Shown: positions 23,146 to 33,996 of the stretch, one piece after another
Layout of the letters: the number at the start of each line of letters is the position of its first letter
Position numbering within the stretch: the first letter of the stretch is position 1
NCBI GenBank assembly: GCA_019843655.1
Contig: JACDQD010000104.1
Location: 5,580,001-5,644,000, forward strand
Direction: 5' to 3'
From: Lethocerus indicus
Lineage: Eukaryota > Arthropoda > Insecta > Hemiptera > Belostomatidae
Length of the DNA stretch: 64,000 nucleotides
Made by a program: the position numbers and the translations under genes
Notes under the pieces: model-generated
Seen by the model: the letters and a program-made list of their open reading frames with translations, nothing else
What the model was told of the DNA's origin: nothing
Database searches by the model: none

Positions 23146-23520
23146 CTGCTAGGTCCCGGCACCGATTACAGTACAGTGTGCCCAGACATGGTGGAAGGAT
23201 TATTGAGACAGTTTTGTTTTGATTCAATTAATACATAGTGGTACGGTCGTTCTTACGAACGAGAGACTATATTTATAGCCTAACAATAGGCGATTCCGGT
23301 ATCCAATGCTACCGGTAACACAATATTCTTCTTAGAGGGCCAGGCGGCTTTTACCGCTTTTAAACTGAGCAAGAACAGGTCTGTGATGAATTTAGATGTT
23401 CAGGGTTGCACCCGAACTATACCGAAGAGAATTCAGACTGTTTCCCCTTGGTCCAAGAGGCCGGGAAACTCCGCTGAACCTTCGTGTTAACATTGCATAT
23501 CGCAATTGTTCTCATGAACC
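23146..23520 (+). pseudogene. Degenerate 18S rRNA segment (3' domain)
   Basis: Blocks in the order of eukaryotic 18S rRNA are present: GTCGTTCTTA and CGAACGAGA near 23246-23265, CTTCTTAGAGGG at 23328, CAGGCGGCTTTTA, AACAGGTCTGTGATG, TTAGATGTTC, GCTGAACCTTCGTG, CGCAATTGTTCTCATGAAC. Known 18S genes carry these in the same order with similar spacing. Many substitutions and indels lie between the blocks, so it is not a functional rRNA gene. Similarity fades before about 23146 and after 23520. It sits between the two satellites within the composite. Confidence 0.75.
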
Positions 23521-23599
23521 CCCTCGGCGACCGTACGAGGTTTCCGGGTTGCGGCGGAGGGGAGGGATTTATCCTTAATTATCTAGATTTGTTATTTGA
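23521..23599. other. Spacer before the 173-bp array
   Basis: A short GC-rich then AT-rich linker with no recognised content. Confidence 0.4.
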
Positions 23600-26500
23600 G
23601 CGCGCGCCCGATGTGTTCAGGGCCCTGCCTCCCGGAGGACAGACTTGAGTCGGCCTGACCGACCACCGTGTTCCCTCGGGTGGTGTGTAGTGAGCGTCCG
23701 TCGTCCGTCCACGGTGGGATGACCAGTCGTATACCTTTTACGAGAGGCGTCCAGGCGTCCAGCGCGCGGCAGACTTGTTGAGTCGGCCTGACCGACACCT
23801 CGTGTTTCCCTCTCGAGTGTGTAGTGAGCGTCCCGTCGTCCGTCCCATCGTGTCCGTCCCACGGTGCCCGGGATGACCAGTATACCTTTACGTTCGGCCG
23901 GCCGGGGAGGGAACAGACTTGCTGAGCCCTGACCACTGCTCTCCGAGAGGAACGGTGCCCAGGAGACTCGTATACCACGAGGCGTCCAGCGCGCGGCCTT
24001 TAATGTGTGGCCGGGAGCCCCGCCTCCGGGAGGAACAGACTTGTTGAGTCGGCCTGACCACCTCGTGTTTCCTCTCGGAGTGTGGTGAGCGTCCCGTCGT
24101 CCGTCCCACGGTGCCCAGGATGACCAGTCGTATACCTTTACGAGAGGCGTCCAGCGCGCGGCCCGATGTGTTCGGCTGGAGCCCCGCCTCCGGAGCAGAC
24201 TTGTTGAGTCGGCCTGACCGACCACTCGTGTTTCCCTCTCGGAGTAGTGAGCGTCCCGTCGTCCGTCCCACGGTGCCCAGGATGACCAGTCGTATACTTT
24301 TACGAGAGGCGTCCAGCGCGCGGCCCAATGTGTGGATCCGTTGTTGAGTCGGCCTGACCGACCACTCGTGTTTCCTCGGAGTGTGTAGTGAGCGTCCCGT
24401 CGTCCGTCCCAGGTGTGACCAGTCGTATACCTTTTACGAGAGGCGTTGTGTTCGTCGGCCTGACCGACCACTCGAGTGTGTAGTGAGCGTCCCGACCAGG
24501 ATGACCAGTCGTATACCTTTACGAGAGGCGTCCAGCGCGCGGCCCAATGTGTTCGGCCGGGAGCCCCGCCGGAGAACAGACAGTCGGCCTGACCGTCGTG
24601 TTTCCTCTCGGAGTGTGTAGTGAGCGTCCGTCGTCCGTCCCACGGTGCCCAGGATGACCAGTCGTGAGAGGCGTCCAGCGCGCGGCCCAGTGTTCGGCCG
24701 GGCCCCGCCCGGGAGTCGGCCTGACCGACCACTCGTGTTTCCCTCTCGGAGTGTGTAGTGAGCGTCCCGTCGTCCGTCCCACGGTGCCCAGGATGACCAG
24801 TCGTATACCTTTTACGAGGAGGCGTCCAGCGCGCGGCCCAATGTGTTCGGCCGGGGCCCCGCCTCCGGGAGAACAGACTTGTTGAGTCGGCCTGACCGAC
24901 CACTCGTGTTTCTCTCTCGGAGTGTGTAGCGTCCGTCGTCCGTCCCACGGTGCCCAGGATGACCAGTCGTATACCTTTTACGAGAGGCGTCCAGCGCGCG
25001 GCCCAATGTGTTCGGCCGGGAGCCCGCCTTCGGGAGGAACAGACTTGTTGAGTCCCAGACCGACCACTCGTGTTTCTCTCTCGGGTGTGTGTGAGCGTCC
25101 CGTCGTCCGTCCCACGGTGCCCGGGATGACCAGTCGTATACCTTTTACGAGAGGCGTCCAGCGCGCGGCCCAATGTGTTCGGCCGGGAGCCCCGCCTCCG
25201 GGAGGGAACAGACTTGTTGAGTCGGCCTGACCGACCACTCGTGTTTCCTCTCGGAGTGTGTAGTGAGCGTCCCGTCGTCCGTCCCACGGTGCCCGGATGA
25301 CCAGTCGTATACCTTTTACGAGAGGCGTCCAGCGCGCGGCCCGATGTGTTCGGCCGGGAGCCCCGCCTCCGGGAGGGAACAGACTTGTTGAGTCGGCCAG
25401 ACCGACCACTCGTGTTTCCCTCTCGGAGTGTGTAGTGAGCGTCCCGTCGTCCGTCCCACGGTGCCCAGGATGACCAGTCGTATACCTTTTACGAGAGGCG
25501 TCCAGCGCGCGGCCCAATGTGTTCGGCCGGGAGCCCGCCTCCGGGAGGGAACAGACTTGTGAGTCGGCCAGACCACTCGTGTTTCCCTCTCGGACGTCCC
25601 GTCGGATGACCACTCCCGTCTCGTGTTTCCCTCTCGGAGTGTGTAGTGAGCGTCCCGTCGTCCGTCCCACGGTGCCCAGGATGACCAGTCGTATACCTTT
25701 TACGAGAGGCGTCCAGCGCGCGGCCCGATGTGTTCGGCCGGGAGCCCCGCCTCCGGGAGGGAACAGACTTGTTGAGTCGGCCTGACCGACCACTCGTGTT
25801 TCCCTCTCGGAGTGTGTAGTGAGCGTCCCGTCGTCCGTCCCACGGTGCCCAGGATGACCAGTCGTATACCTTTTACGAGAGGCGTCCAGCGCGCGGCCCG
25901 ATGTGTTCGGCCGGGAGCCCCGCCTCCGGGAGGGAACAGACTTGTTGAGTCGGCCTGACCGACCACTCGTGTTTCCCTCTCGGAGTGTGTAGTGAGCGTC
26001 CCGTCGTCCGTCCCACGGTGCCCAGGATGACCAGTCGTATACCTTTTACGAGAGGCGTCCAGCGCGCGGCCCGATGTGTTCGGCCGGGAGCCCGCCTCCG
26101 GGAGGAACAGACTTGTTGAGTCGGCCAGACCGACCACTCGTGTTTCCCTCTCGGAGTGTGTAGTGAGCGTCCCGTCGTCCGTCCCACGGTGCCCAGGATG
26201 ACCAGTCGTATACCTTTTACGAGAGGCGTCCAGCGCGCGGCCCGATGTGTTCGGCCGGGAGCCCCGCCTCCGGGAGGGAACAGACTTGTTGAGTCGGCCA
26301 GACCGACCACTCGTGTTTCCCTCTCGGAGTGTGTAGTGAGCGTCCCGTCGTCCGTCCCACGGTGCCCAGGATGACCAGTCGTATACCTTTTACGAGAGGC
26401 GTCCAGCGCGCGGCCCGATGTGTTCGGCCGGGAGCCCGCCTCCGGGAGGAACAGACTTGTTGAGTCGGCCTGACCGACCACTCGTGTTTCCCTCTCGGAG

Positions 26501-27987
26501 TGTGTAGTGAGCGTCCCGTCGTCCGTCCCACGGTGCCCAGGATGACCAGTCGTATACCTTTTACGAGAGGCGTCCAGCGCGCGGCCCGATGTGTTCGGCC
26601 GGGAGCCCCGCCTCCGGGAGGGAACAGACTTGTTGAGTCGGCCAGACCGACCACTCGTGTTTCCCTCTCGGAGTGTGTAGTGAGCGTCCCGTCGTCCGTC
26701 CCACGGTGCCCAGGATGACCAGTCGTATACCTTTTACGAGAGGCGTCCAGCGCGCGGCCCAATGTGTTCGGCCGGGAGCCCTGCCTCCGGGAGAGAACAG
26801 ACTTGTTGAGTCGGCCAGACCGACCACTCGTGTTTCCCTCTCGGAGTGTGTAGTGAGCGTCCCGTCGTCCGTCCCACGGTGCCCAGGATGACCAGTCGTA
26901 TACCTTTTACGAGAGGCGTCCAGCGCGCGGCCCAATGTGTTCGGCCGGGAGCCCTGCCTCCGGGAGAGAACAGACTTGTTGAGTCGGCCTGACCGACCAC
27001 TACTCGTGTTTCCCTCTCGGAGTGTGTAGTGAGCGTCCCGTCGTCCGTCCCACGGTGCCCAGGATGACCAGTCGTATACCTTTTACGAGAGGCGTCCAGC
27101 GCGCGGCCCGATGTGTTCGGCCGGGAGCCCCGCCTCCGGGAGGGAACAGACTTGTTGAGTCGGCCAGACCGACCACTCGTGTTTCCCTCTCGGAGTGTGT
27201 AGTGAGCGTCCCGTCGTCCGTCCCACGGTGCCCAGGATGACCAGTCGTATACCTTTTACGAGAGGCGTCCAGCGCGCGGCCCGATGTGTTCGGCCGAGCC
27301 CTGCCTCCGGGAGGAACAGACTTGTTGAGTCGGCCAGACCGACCACTCGTGTTTCTCTCGGGTGTGTAGTGAGCGTCCGTCGTCCGTCCCACGGTGCCCA
27401 GGATGACCAGTCGTATACCTTTTACGAGAGGCGTCCAGCGCGCGGCCCAATGTGTTCGGCCGGGAGCCCCGCCTCCGGGAGGGAACAGACTTGTTGAGTC
27501 GGCCTGACCGACCACTCGTGTTTCCCTCTCGGAGTGTGTAGTGAGCGTCCGTCGTCCGTCCCACGGTGCCCAGGATGACCAGTCGTATACCTTTACGAGA
27601 GGCGTCCAGCGCGGCCCGAATGTGTTCGGCCAGCGCCTCCGGGAGGAACAGACTTGTTGAGTCGGCCAGACCGACCACTCGTGTTTCCCTCTCGGAGTGT
27701 GTAGTGAGCGTCCCGTCGTCCGTCCCACGGTGCCCAGGATGACCAGTCGTATACCTTTTACGAGAGGCGTCCAGCGCGCGGCCCAATGTGTTCGGCCGGG
27801 AGCCCCGCCTCCGGGAGAGAACAGACTTGTTGAGTCGGCCTGACCGACCACTCGTGTTTCCCTCTCGGAGTGTGTAGTGAGCGTCCCGTCGTCCGTCCCA
27901 CGGTGCCCAGGATGACCAGTCGTATACCTTTTACGAGAGGCGTCCAGCGCGCGGCCCAATGTGTTCGGCCGGGAGCCCCGCCCGGGA
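23600..27987 (+). repeat. 173-bp satellite array (about 4.4 kb, about 25 units)
   Basis: Monomers contain CTCGTGTTTCCCTCTCGGAG, GTCCCGTCGTCCGTCCCACG, AGTCGTATACCTTTTACGAG, GGCGTCCAGCGCGCGGCCC and GAACAGACTTGTTGAGTCGG. The spacing between equivalent points is 172-173 bp over 25.8-27.3 kb, where units are nearly identical. The left part (23.6-25.3 kb) has many small deletions. Long minus-strand frames cross it only because stops are rare in this GC-rich, CpG-rich sequence. The period is not a multiple of three. It is not related to the 77-bp unit by eye. Confidence 0.93.
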
Positions 27988-28064
27988 TTCGTAGTTTGAA
28001 AGGTATACGTAATTGTGTGTTTCACTGCGTCTGTAAGGTTTCTGTTTGTTCTGTGTGTGGGTCT
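27988..28064. other. Spacer between the 173-bp array and the inverted 77-bp array
   Basis: A GT-rich 77-bp stretch with no recognised content. It differs from the 18S-like spacer on the other side. Confidence 0.4.
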
Positions 28065-28523
28065 GGACAACTCACATCCTCCTCCCGGCCTCCTACCCGC
28101 CGTGCCGCCCGGAACCTCCCTCACGACCCCCGCTAGCCCGTCGACAACTCACATCCTCCTCCCGGCCTCCTACCCGCCGTGCCGCCCGGAACCTCCCTCA
28201 CGACCCCCGCTAGCCCGTCGACAACTCACATCCTCCTCCCGGCCTCCTACCCGCCGTGCCGCCCGGAACCTCCCTCACGACCCCCGCTATCCAATCGACA
28301 ACTCACATCCTCTCTCCGGCCACCAACTCGCCGGTCCATCCGGAACCTCCCCCACGACCCCCGCTATCCAATCGACAACTCACATCCTCCCTCTTGCCAC
28401 TTACCCGCCTTGCCGCCCGGAACATCCCCTACGACCCCCGCTATCCAATCGACAACTCACATCCTCCCTCCGGCCACCAACTCGCCGGTTCATCCGGAAC
28501 TTCCCCCACGACCCCCGCTATCC
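28065..28523 (-). repeat. 77-bp satellite, inverted short array (about 6 units)
   Basis: This is the reverse complement of the 13765-22975 monomer. The first units (28070-28290) match the clean consensus, including GTCGAC. The later ones, nearer the PLE, read ATCGAC and carry other substitutions. Divergence therefore increases toward the TATA box, as at the ends of satellites homogenised by unequal exchange. It forms the inner part of the composite's inverted repeat. Confidence 0.9.
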
Positions 28524-28527
28524 GTGG

Positions 28528-28539
28528 CTATATAAAAAT
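28528..28539 (+). promoter_or_regulatory. TATA box upstream of the PLE
   Basis: CTATATAAAAAT occurs directly after the last 77-bp unit and about 110 bp before the RT remnant. Its place suggests that the array plus TATA form the element's 5' promoter region. No initiator was assigned. Confidence 0.4.
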
Positions 28540-28648
28540 AGCCAAACACATCGCGAAAATAATAAAGAAAAAATCACTCTCAACAACAATTACACACAAA
28601 AAACACATTAGAACTAATAAACTCCATAAACACAACTAAAACAACTAG

Positions 28649-29706
28649 AAAAACGAATTAATATCATTGGACATAAAAAACTTATACACGTCTATACCAA
28701 TCAAAGAAACGATTAAACTCTTAAAATCACAACTGACAAAGAATAACACAATAGAATTCACAAACGAACTCATAAAACTCACAACCCTAAACCTTAATCA
28801 AAACTACTTCCAATTCAACGGGAAATATTACCAGGGTAAATAACGGACTCGGAATGGGCAACCCCACATCCGCCATCCTATCCGTACTCTTCCTCCAAGA
28901 CCTAGAAGACAGACACATTGAAACACTTAAAAAGAAATACAACATCAGCCACTATATCAGATACGTAGACGACACACTACTAATCACAGACCACCACAAC
29001 CCCGACGAAATACTAAACGACTTCAACCTGCAATACACAACGAATAATCCGTTACCATATCACATTTGACATTTTAGGAAAGATACCACCACAGACACTC
29101 ATCCACCAACAATCCAAACCCATAGCGGCACTAAAATACCTAACAGACAGACTAAACAAATACCCTTATCCAGCGAGAAAAGAACATAAAACAATCCTCC
29201 AAGTCGCAATAACAACGAATATCCCGCCAATACACAAAACTATTAAAGAAGAAAGAGAAGCCCACAACGAACCTCACAAACCCAGAAGAACCCCCCAAAA
29301 ATGGGCCACATTCACTTACACTGGCCACGAAACCTACAAAATCACGAACATCTTTAAAAAACTAAAATTCAAAATATCATACAGAACAACCAATAAATTA
29401 GAAAAACACATCAGCACACAACAACAAAATAAACACAAACAAAGCGGGATATACAAGATAACATGCGGATCATGCGATGGAGTTTACATCGGCCAAACCG
29501 GACGAAAAATTGAAGACAGATACAAGGAACATATAAAAGCCATAAAATACAAAACAGATTCCAATTTCGCCAACCATATCATAAACACCGGGCACGAAAC
29601 AATGAACATCAAAAGATCTTTAAAATTATTACACGCAGGTAAAAAAGGAAAAGCATTAAACATTATAGAAACTAAAGATCTTCAAACAAGAAAAACAACA
29701 TTATAA
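28649..29706 (+). pseudogene. Penelope-like RT plus GIY-YIG endonuclease, truncated and frameshifted
   Basis: Reading three frames in turn gives RT motif A (SLDIKNLYTSIP, from 28664), the GLGMGNPTSAIL block, the catalytic YVDD (IRYVDDTLLI), a linker with WATFTYTGHETYKIT, and a GIY-YIG nuclease (SGIYKITCGSC from 29443, then VYIGQTGRKIEDRYKEH), ending at a TAA at 29704. RT followed by GIY-YIG is diagnostic for canonical Penelope-like elements, which use the nuclease to nick the target. The finger region before motif A is missing, and at least two frameshifts and a TGA at 29067 break it. It cannot supply a full RT, so mobilisation would need another copy. Confidence 0.9.
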
Positions 29707-29732
29707 ATGAGAAAATTAATTCCTAGTGTGAC

Positions 29733-30104
29733 GCGATATTTACACCTATAATCCTCTTAAAGGATCACACCCACCCTACCACCACACCACCCCCTTCCGA
29801 CAATCTGACTCATAACTAGAAAACGGATTAACAAAATCCGAAGACAAAGATAACCCCCAATAACAATAACAGAACACATATACAAACGACTGACATACTG
29901 ACAAACATTACAGTACATGTGTAAGTGACAGTGCAGTGAGGATGCCCAAAAAACATCCAAAGTGCTAACAGTGACTAACACCGCTACTGAAGATGGCGAG
30001 CAGCCGAAACCGGTCTAGCAAAAGATCTAACCAGCGAGAGGAGACAGAAACATAACGAACCTACAGTATTCCAACCCCTCGCAGACCACAAAACAGGTAT
30101 ATCA
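29733..30104 (+). repeat. PLE 3' region (right arm), ends ACAAAACAGGT
   Basis: It follows the endonuclease stop and contains the hammerhead. It ends with CCACAAAACAGGTATATCA right before the target-site duplication. The first 330 bp are repeated inverted at 13432-13764. Its last 170 bp recur in the short family members elsewhere in the window. Confidence 0.9.
29983..30019 (+). ncRNA. Hammerhead ribozyme (right arm of composite)
   Basis: It is intact in all conserved boxes (CTGAAGA, GAAA, cleavage GTC), with GCTA/TAGC stem I and GGC/GCC stem II. It matches the left-arm copy in opposite orientation, so the two could also pair in a long transcript. Confidence 0.82.
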
Positions 30105-30119
30105 AATTAATAATTAAAC
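30105..30119 (+). repeat. Target-site duplication, right copy
   Basis: Identical to 13417-13431 and directly adjacent to the PLE terminus. Confidence 0.7.
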
Positions 30120-30870
30120 GTTAACGCAGGGTTCTTTTTCGTCTGGATTACTTTAGCACCTCTACATAAAACACTTAGGGGAGAGAATGAAAAAATGGGA
30201 TAATAATGTAAGGGGAAAACATTAAAAATTTCGTGAATTAGGCTCCCGGAGGTAATTCTATTCCAAATAAATATTACCTCCTGTAAACGGGAGTAAAGGT
30301 TCACAAATTACGTGATGATATATTGTTTTGCCCTGTTCAACTTCAGTTCCTGTTTAACATTGTACCCAATTAAAACAGCCCATATTGAACTCGTCCAACA
30401 AAGTTTCTCAATTATAATTTCCATGGAATTTTCAAATAACGAGATTATTTAAAATAATGAAACCTCTGCAATTTCCCCCAAGAAAAGGTCTAACCCATTT
30501 TCTGGGAGTCTGACTAGAAATTAGAAATTAGCAAATGACAACGAACTATTGCAAAGATACAAAGACTTGTCAACTGGCCATTAATTATCGGAAATCACCT
30601 AATCGTTGGTGCTGTCATAGTACAAACTATTCCATGATTTCCAGATAACCGGAAAATATTTTCAATTCTATTTTATTTGTTTGTGTGTGAATGTGTGAGC
30701 TTTTCTGTGTAAAAGAAAAGAAAGAAAACGTCATCTCAAGGAGAATTCTGACAACTTTTAACAAAGAAACTATAGATCGTTGGTGTTCCGGTCACATGGA
30801 GGGAAGAAATGACGGGTGGCTTTCCTTCGAACAAAATATTTTCGTCCTCCAAATATCTTATTCCTCTGTT

Positions 30871-30933
<63 letters not shown>

Positions 30934-32063
30934 ACTTGCGAAACAAGGACTACACAACTACTTTGAAAACAAGGATTACGCAATTGTATTATAACGGTTT
31001 GGCATTCCTTAAACTAAATAAAATATCGCGTTGCAGTCATTAATTTATTCATCTTTATGTTTATTTCATTTCTATTTATTCTGTACTTTTTTCTAGTAAC
31101 AAATCGAATTTCGGCTGAGTTACAGAGTACAGTTATTATCACGAAAACAACTACATGTCGGCCAACAGCGATAATTTTCGGTCGTTCAAAACCAGGACGG
31201 GTTGATTTTATTTTAATGAAGGCCTTGTTAGCTTTAGGCCTCCTATACAGTATCTTTGTATCCAATTTGCCAGTACAATACGTGTGTGTGTCACACATAA
31301 TCAAAAGCGATTTGTTTTCAGCTTAAAGTGAATGAAAGCGTTTATATTACAAACGTAAATCACCGCCCTCCTAGCGTTGATTCAGAAATTAGTAAAGCAT
31401 TTTTTCGGTAGGAATATAATATTTCGCCAGTAGGAGTAATTATATAATATATATAAATGTTGAGGACGGGAGGAAATTCTGACGATAAATAAAAGTCCGG
31501 GATTGTTCCTGGAACGATTTGTCAAGTCCAGGCTCTAAATTATGGGCATAAATCAAGGCCGCAGGCTGCCGACTGGACCACTATCTCACTCCGGAACCAA
31601 CCCCAGCCTCCCCACCACGCTACCAATCTCAAATCTTACCTTCACTTCAACGAAACCCTACCTACCCTCAAATCACACCCGAACGTGAGACTTCATGATT
31701 ATCAACCGTCTGAAGCGTCGTGGCCAATCGTGGTCTTGTACTAATGTAAAGGGGGCTTTTAAAAGAATTAAATCACGGGTTGCCATATTTGCAAAGTGAT
31801 CTACTTATTTGGCCCAAATAACCTGAAGTGGGGAATATAAGCGATGCTATAAGAACATTAGATATACAGTCTAGTAAAGGTAATTTACTACAGGATTTAA
31901 ATTTATTGAAGTGTTTTGATAAGTCCGGCAGTTTTCGCCTTCACCCTGGATGTAATCTTCAAATTCGAATTAGAGCTTGAAATATTTTTCCGATCGGTGT
32001 TTGGAAGGGGTATCTTAATAACTCAAAGCAAGGACAAGGTCCCCACTCCGAGGTTAGCCAACG
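30120..32063. other. Non-coding stretch with a (TA)n run
   Basis: No gene was recognised. It holds an about 57-bp TA microsatellite at 30874-30930. Confidence 0.4.
30874..30930. repeat. (TA)n microsatellite
   Basis: An uninterrupted TA run of 57 bp. Confidence 0.97.
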
Positions 32064-32071
32064 CATAAATA
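32064..32071 (+). promoter_or_regulatory. Possible TATA box of EcKL gene 1
   Basis: CATAAATA lies 36-43 bp before the start codon at 32107. If it is the TATA box, the 5' UTR would be very short. A weak match judged by position only. Confidence 0.25.
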
Positions 32072-32106
32072 GCTCGAAATCCGGCGGGTTCGTTCTCTGT
32101 TTAGCG

Positions 32107-33746
32107 ATGGACGGTCTAATAGGCGAGAAAGATTGCTTGAGAGTACTGGAGGCCCTCTACGGGGACCTGGAGGGTCTCGAGATCCTCGAGTACAGCTTGA
32201 AACCGCTGACAGAAGTCGTCGGCTTTCATTCGGACCACGCCAAGTTGAGAATGTCCATCGGCACCGCCGACGGCGAGAGGAGGCAGCTGGAGTTCTTCGT
32301 GAAAGTGGCGGCCCTCGACGGTCCCGTCTACAAGCACTATTTGAGCAAGATCGGCTGCTTCTTCAAGGAGCACGTGATGGTGACGCGGGTGCTGAAGGAC
32401 GTGCGCGAGCTGAGCGGGCTGAAGCTGACCGCCGAGTGCTACTTCGCCCGGCTCGAGAGGTTCATAGTGCTGGAGGACCTGAGGCCCAGCGGCTACTCGG
32501 TTGAGGCTCGGCTGGGGCTGGAGCACGCGCAAGTGGCACTGGACGCGTTCGCTGCCCTACACGCCGGGACGGCGCTGCTAGAGAGGGCCGGCATAGACCC
32601 GGCACAGCACTATAGGGACATCATGTTCGAGACACTCTTCTCCTTGCCCGATACCGGAGACGAGTGCCTAGCCGGTTCCATACACAAAGGGCTTAAGGTC
32701 TTCTTCAGAAAACATTTCCCTCAGGTATTATATCGATTCGTCGAAAAATTTCCGTTTCTCTAATAGTTTAACAACCTAGAATCTAAAACGTTGTTTGCAT
32801 CTACGAATTATTAGTACTCAGGTGACCCAGTTCCATGAGATTACCATTCAATTTAACCTATCTTTAGGGATATATAGTTCAATCAGCCAAGTCTGCCGAT
32901 CTAGGTTTCTGCACGAATTCTTTCCATCATCGTTCACAGTATATACAGGACGACAGTGAGACGAAACTAATATTTCTGGGCCATATTAGTTTTCTTGAGT
33001 ATAATTTTGTGGTTTAGGAATATTTTTTTAGACCTCATTTCTAAACTAGCTTATAAGGGAATGAAAAGGCAGATCGCAGGAGTCTCAGAACTCCCGAGTT
33101 GAATAAGTCTAATGTTTAATCGTTTTTCTCCAAGGTGAAAGACTCACTGCGTGACTATTTGAAGACTACAATCGTGGAATGCTGCAGGCCCTCGAGAAGG
33201 TTCAAGAATGTGCTAGTCCACGGCGACCCCTGGGGGAACAACATACTGTACAGGCGGGACAAGAGCGGAAGGCCGGAGAAGGCGATGCTGGTCGACTTCC
33301 AAGCGGCGCGCTACGTGCCGCCGGCGGCCGAGCTCTCCCAGTTCCTCTACCTGGCACTGCCCAGGAAGCTGCGCCTCTCCGAGAGCCGCCACCTCCAGGA
33401 CTACTACTACCGCGCCCTGAAGGCCGCCCTCGCCGACCAATCGATAGACGAGGAGTTCATACCGCGGGCCGAATTCAACGACGCCTGCCGGTTCTACGAG
33501 AAGTTCGGTATCTGCACCAAGGTCTACTACCTGTACATTACGGGCCTGCCAGCCGAGTACCTGAGGCGGGCCTGCAGGACGCCCGAAGACTTCCTCGGGC
33601 TCATGATACGCGGCAACCACGAACAGCCGATGGCCGCCTTCGAGGCCGACGAGGACTACAGGAAGGAGTTCATCAACGCGGTCAACGACGCGGCCCGACT
33701 CTACGACAGGGAACTCAATCTCAGACAGATTAAACATTACAATTAA
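32107..33746 (+). CDS. Ecdysteroid kinase-like (EcKL/CHK) protein 1, two exons
   Basis: Exon 1 is 32107-32724 (206 codons, ending CAG before GTATTA). Exon 2 is 33135-33746 after the acceptor CCAAG. The phase-0 junction gives a 409-aa protein, the usual EcKL length. Kinase-like landmarks are the nucleotide-binding Lys in EFFVK (about residue 66), VLEDLRPSGY (hinge, about 121-130), the catalytic loop HGDPWGNN (235-242) and VDFQ (259-262), in which DFG is replaced by DFQ as is usual in this family. EcKLs phosphorylate small molecules such as ecdysteroids and, by proposal, xenobiotics, in the cytosol. The actual substrate cannot be told. All key residues are present, so it is probably functional. 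The exons are GC-rich with GC-ending codons. The gene lies antisense inside the TARP intron. Confidence 0.93.
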
Positions 33747-33795
33747 GTCTCCAAATCCTCACTTTCTAGCTTACGATATTCCCCACTTTTATGAA

Positions 33796-33801
33796 AATAA
33801 A
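33796..33801 (+). other. Polyadenylation signal AATAAA of EcKL gene 1
   Basis: The first AATAAA after the stop codon, 50 bp downstream. Confidence 0.55.
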
Positions 33802-33996
33802 TGAAAACAAGAAATTGTATACGGTAATATACCCTCAATGTTATAAGTCGCCTGTTTAATAAGTACTTTATATATCTAAAACCATTTACTAATATTTACA
33901 CCATATATTTTTCTAACAAATGCATGATATGTACCTTAATAAAAAATATAATATAAATGAAAATATAAAATTAATATTTTGTTTCTATAATTGAGT

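Larger units (their letters stand above)
13432..30104 (+). mobile_element. 16.7-kb Penelope-like composite with two satellites and an rRNA-like insert
   Basis: The outer arms are inverted copies of a PLE 3' region (13432-13764 and 29733-30104). They differ at only a few sites and are identical over the 222 nt at 13516-13737. Inside each arm is the 77-bp satellite, G-rich on the left and C-rich on the right, so it too is inverted. The middle holds an 18S-like spacer and a 173-bp satellite. The right side holds a TATA box and a decayed RT plus GIY-YIG unit. A 15-bp direct repeat brackets the whole. PLEs are known for complex terminal repeats, including inverted ones. That this is a single insertion is my inference from the flanking repeat. 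Alternatively, two PLE insertions could flank an older satellite block. Confidence 0.65.

Noticed and set aside
23592..28124. Long minus-strand frames with repeated GRALDASRKR-type text
   Set aside because: They follow the 173-bp satellite, which is not a multiple of three. The same sequence is read in all three frames.
13432..30104. CRISPR-like array
   Set aside because: The repeats are contiguous tandem monomers without unique spacers, in a eukaryotic genome.
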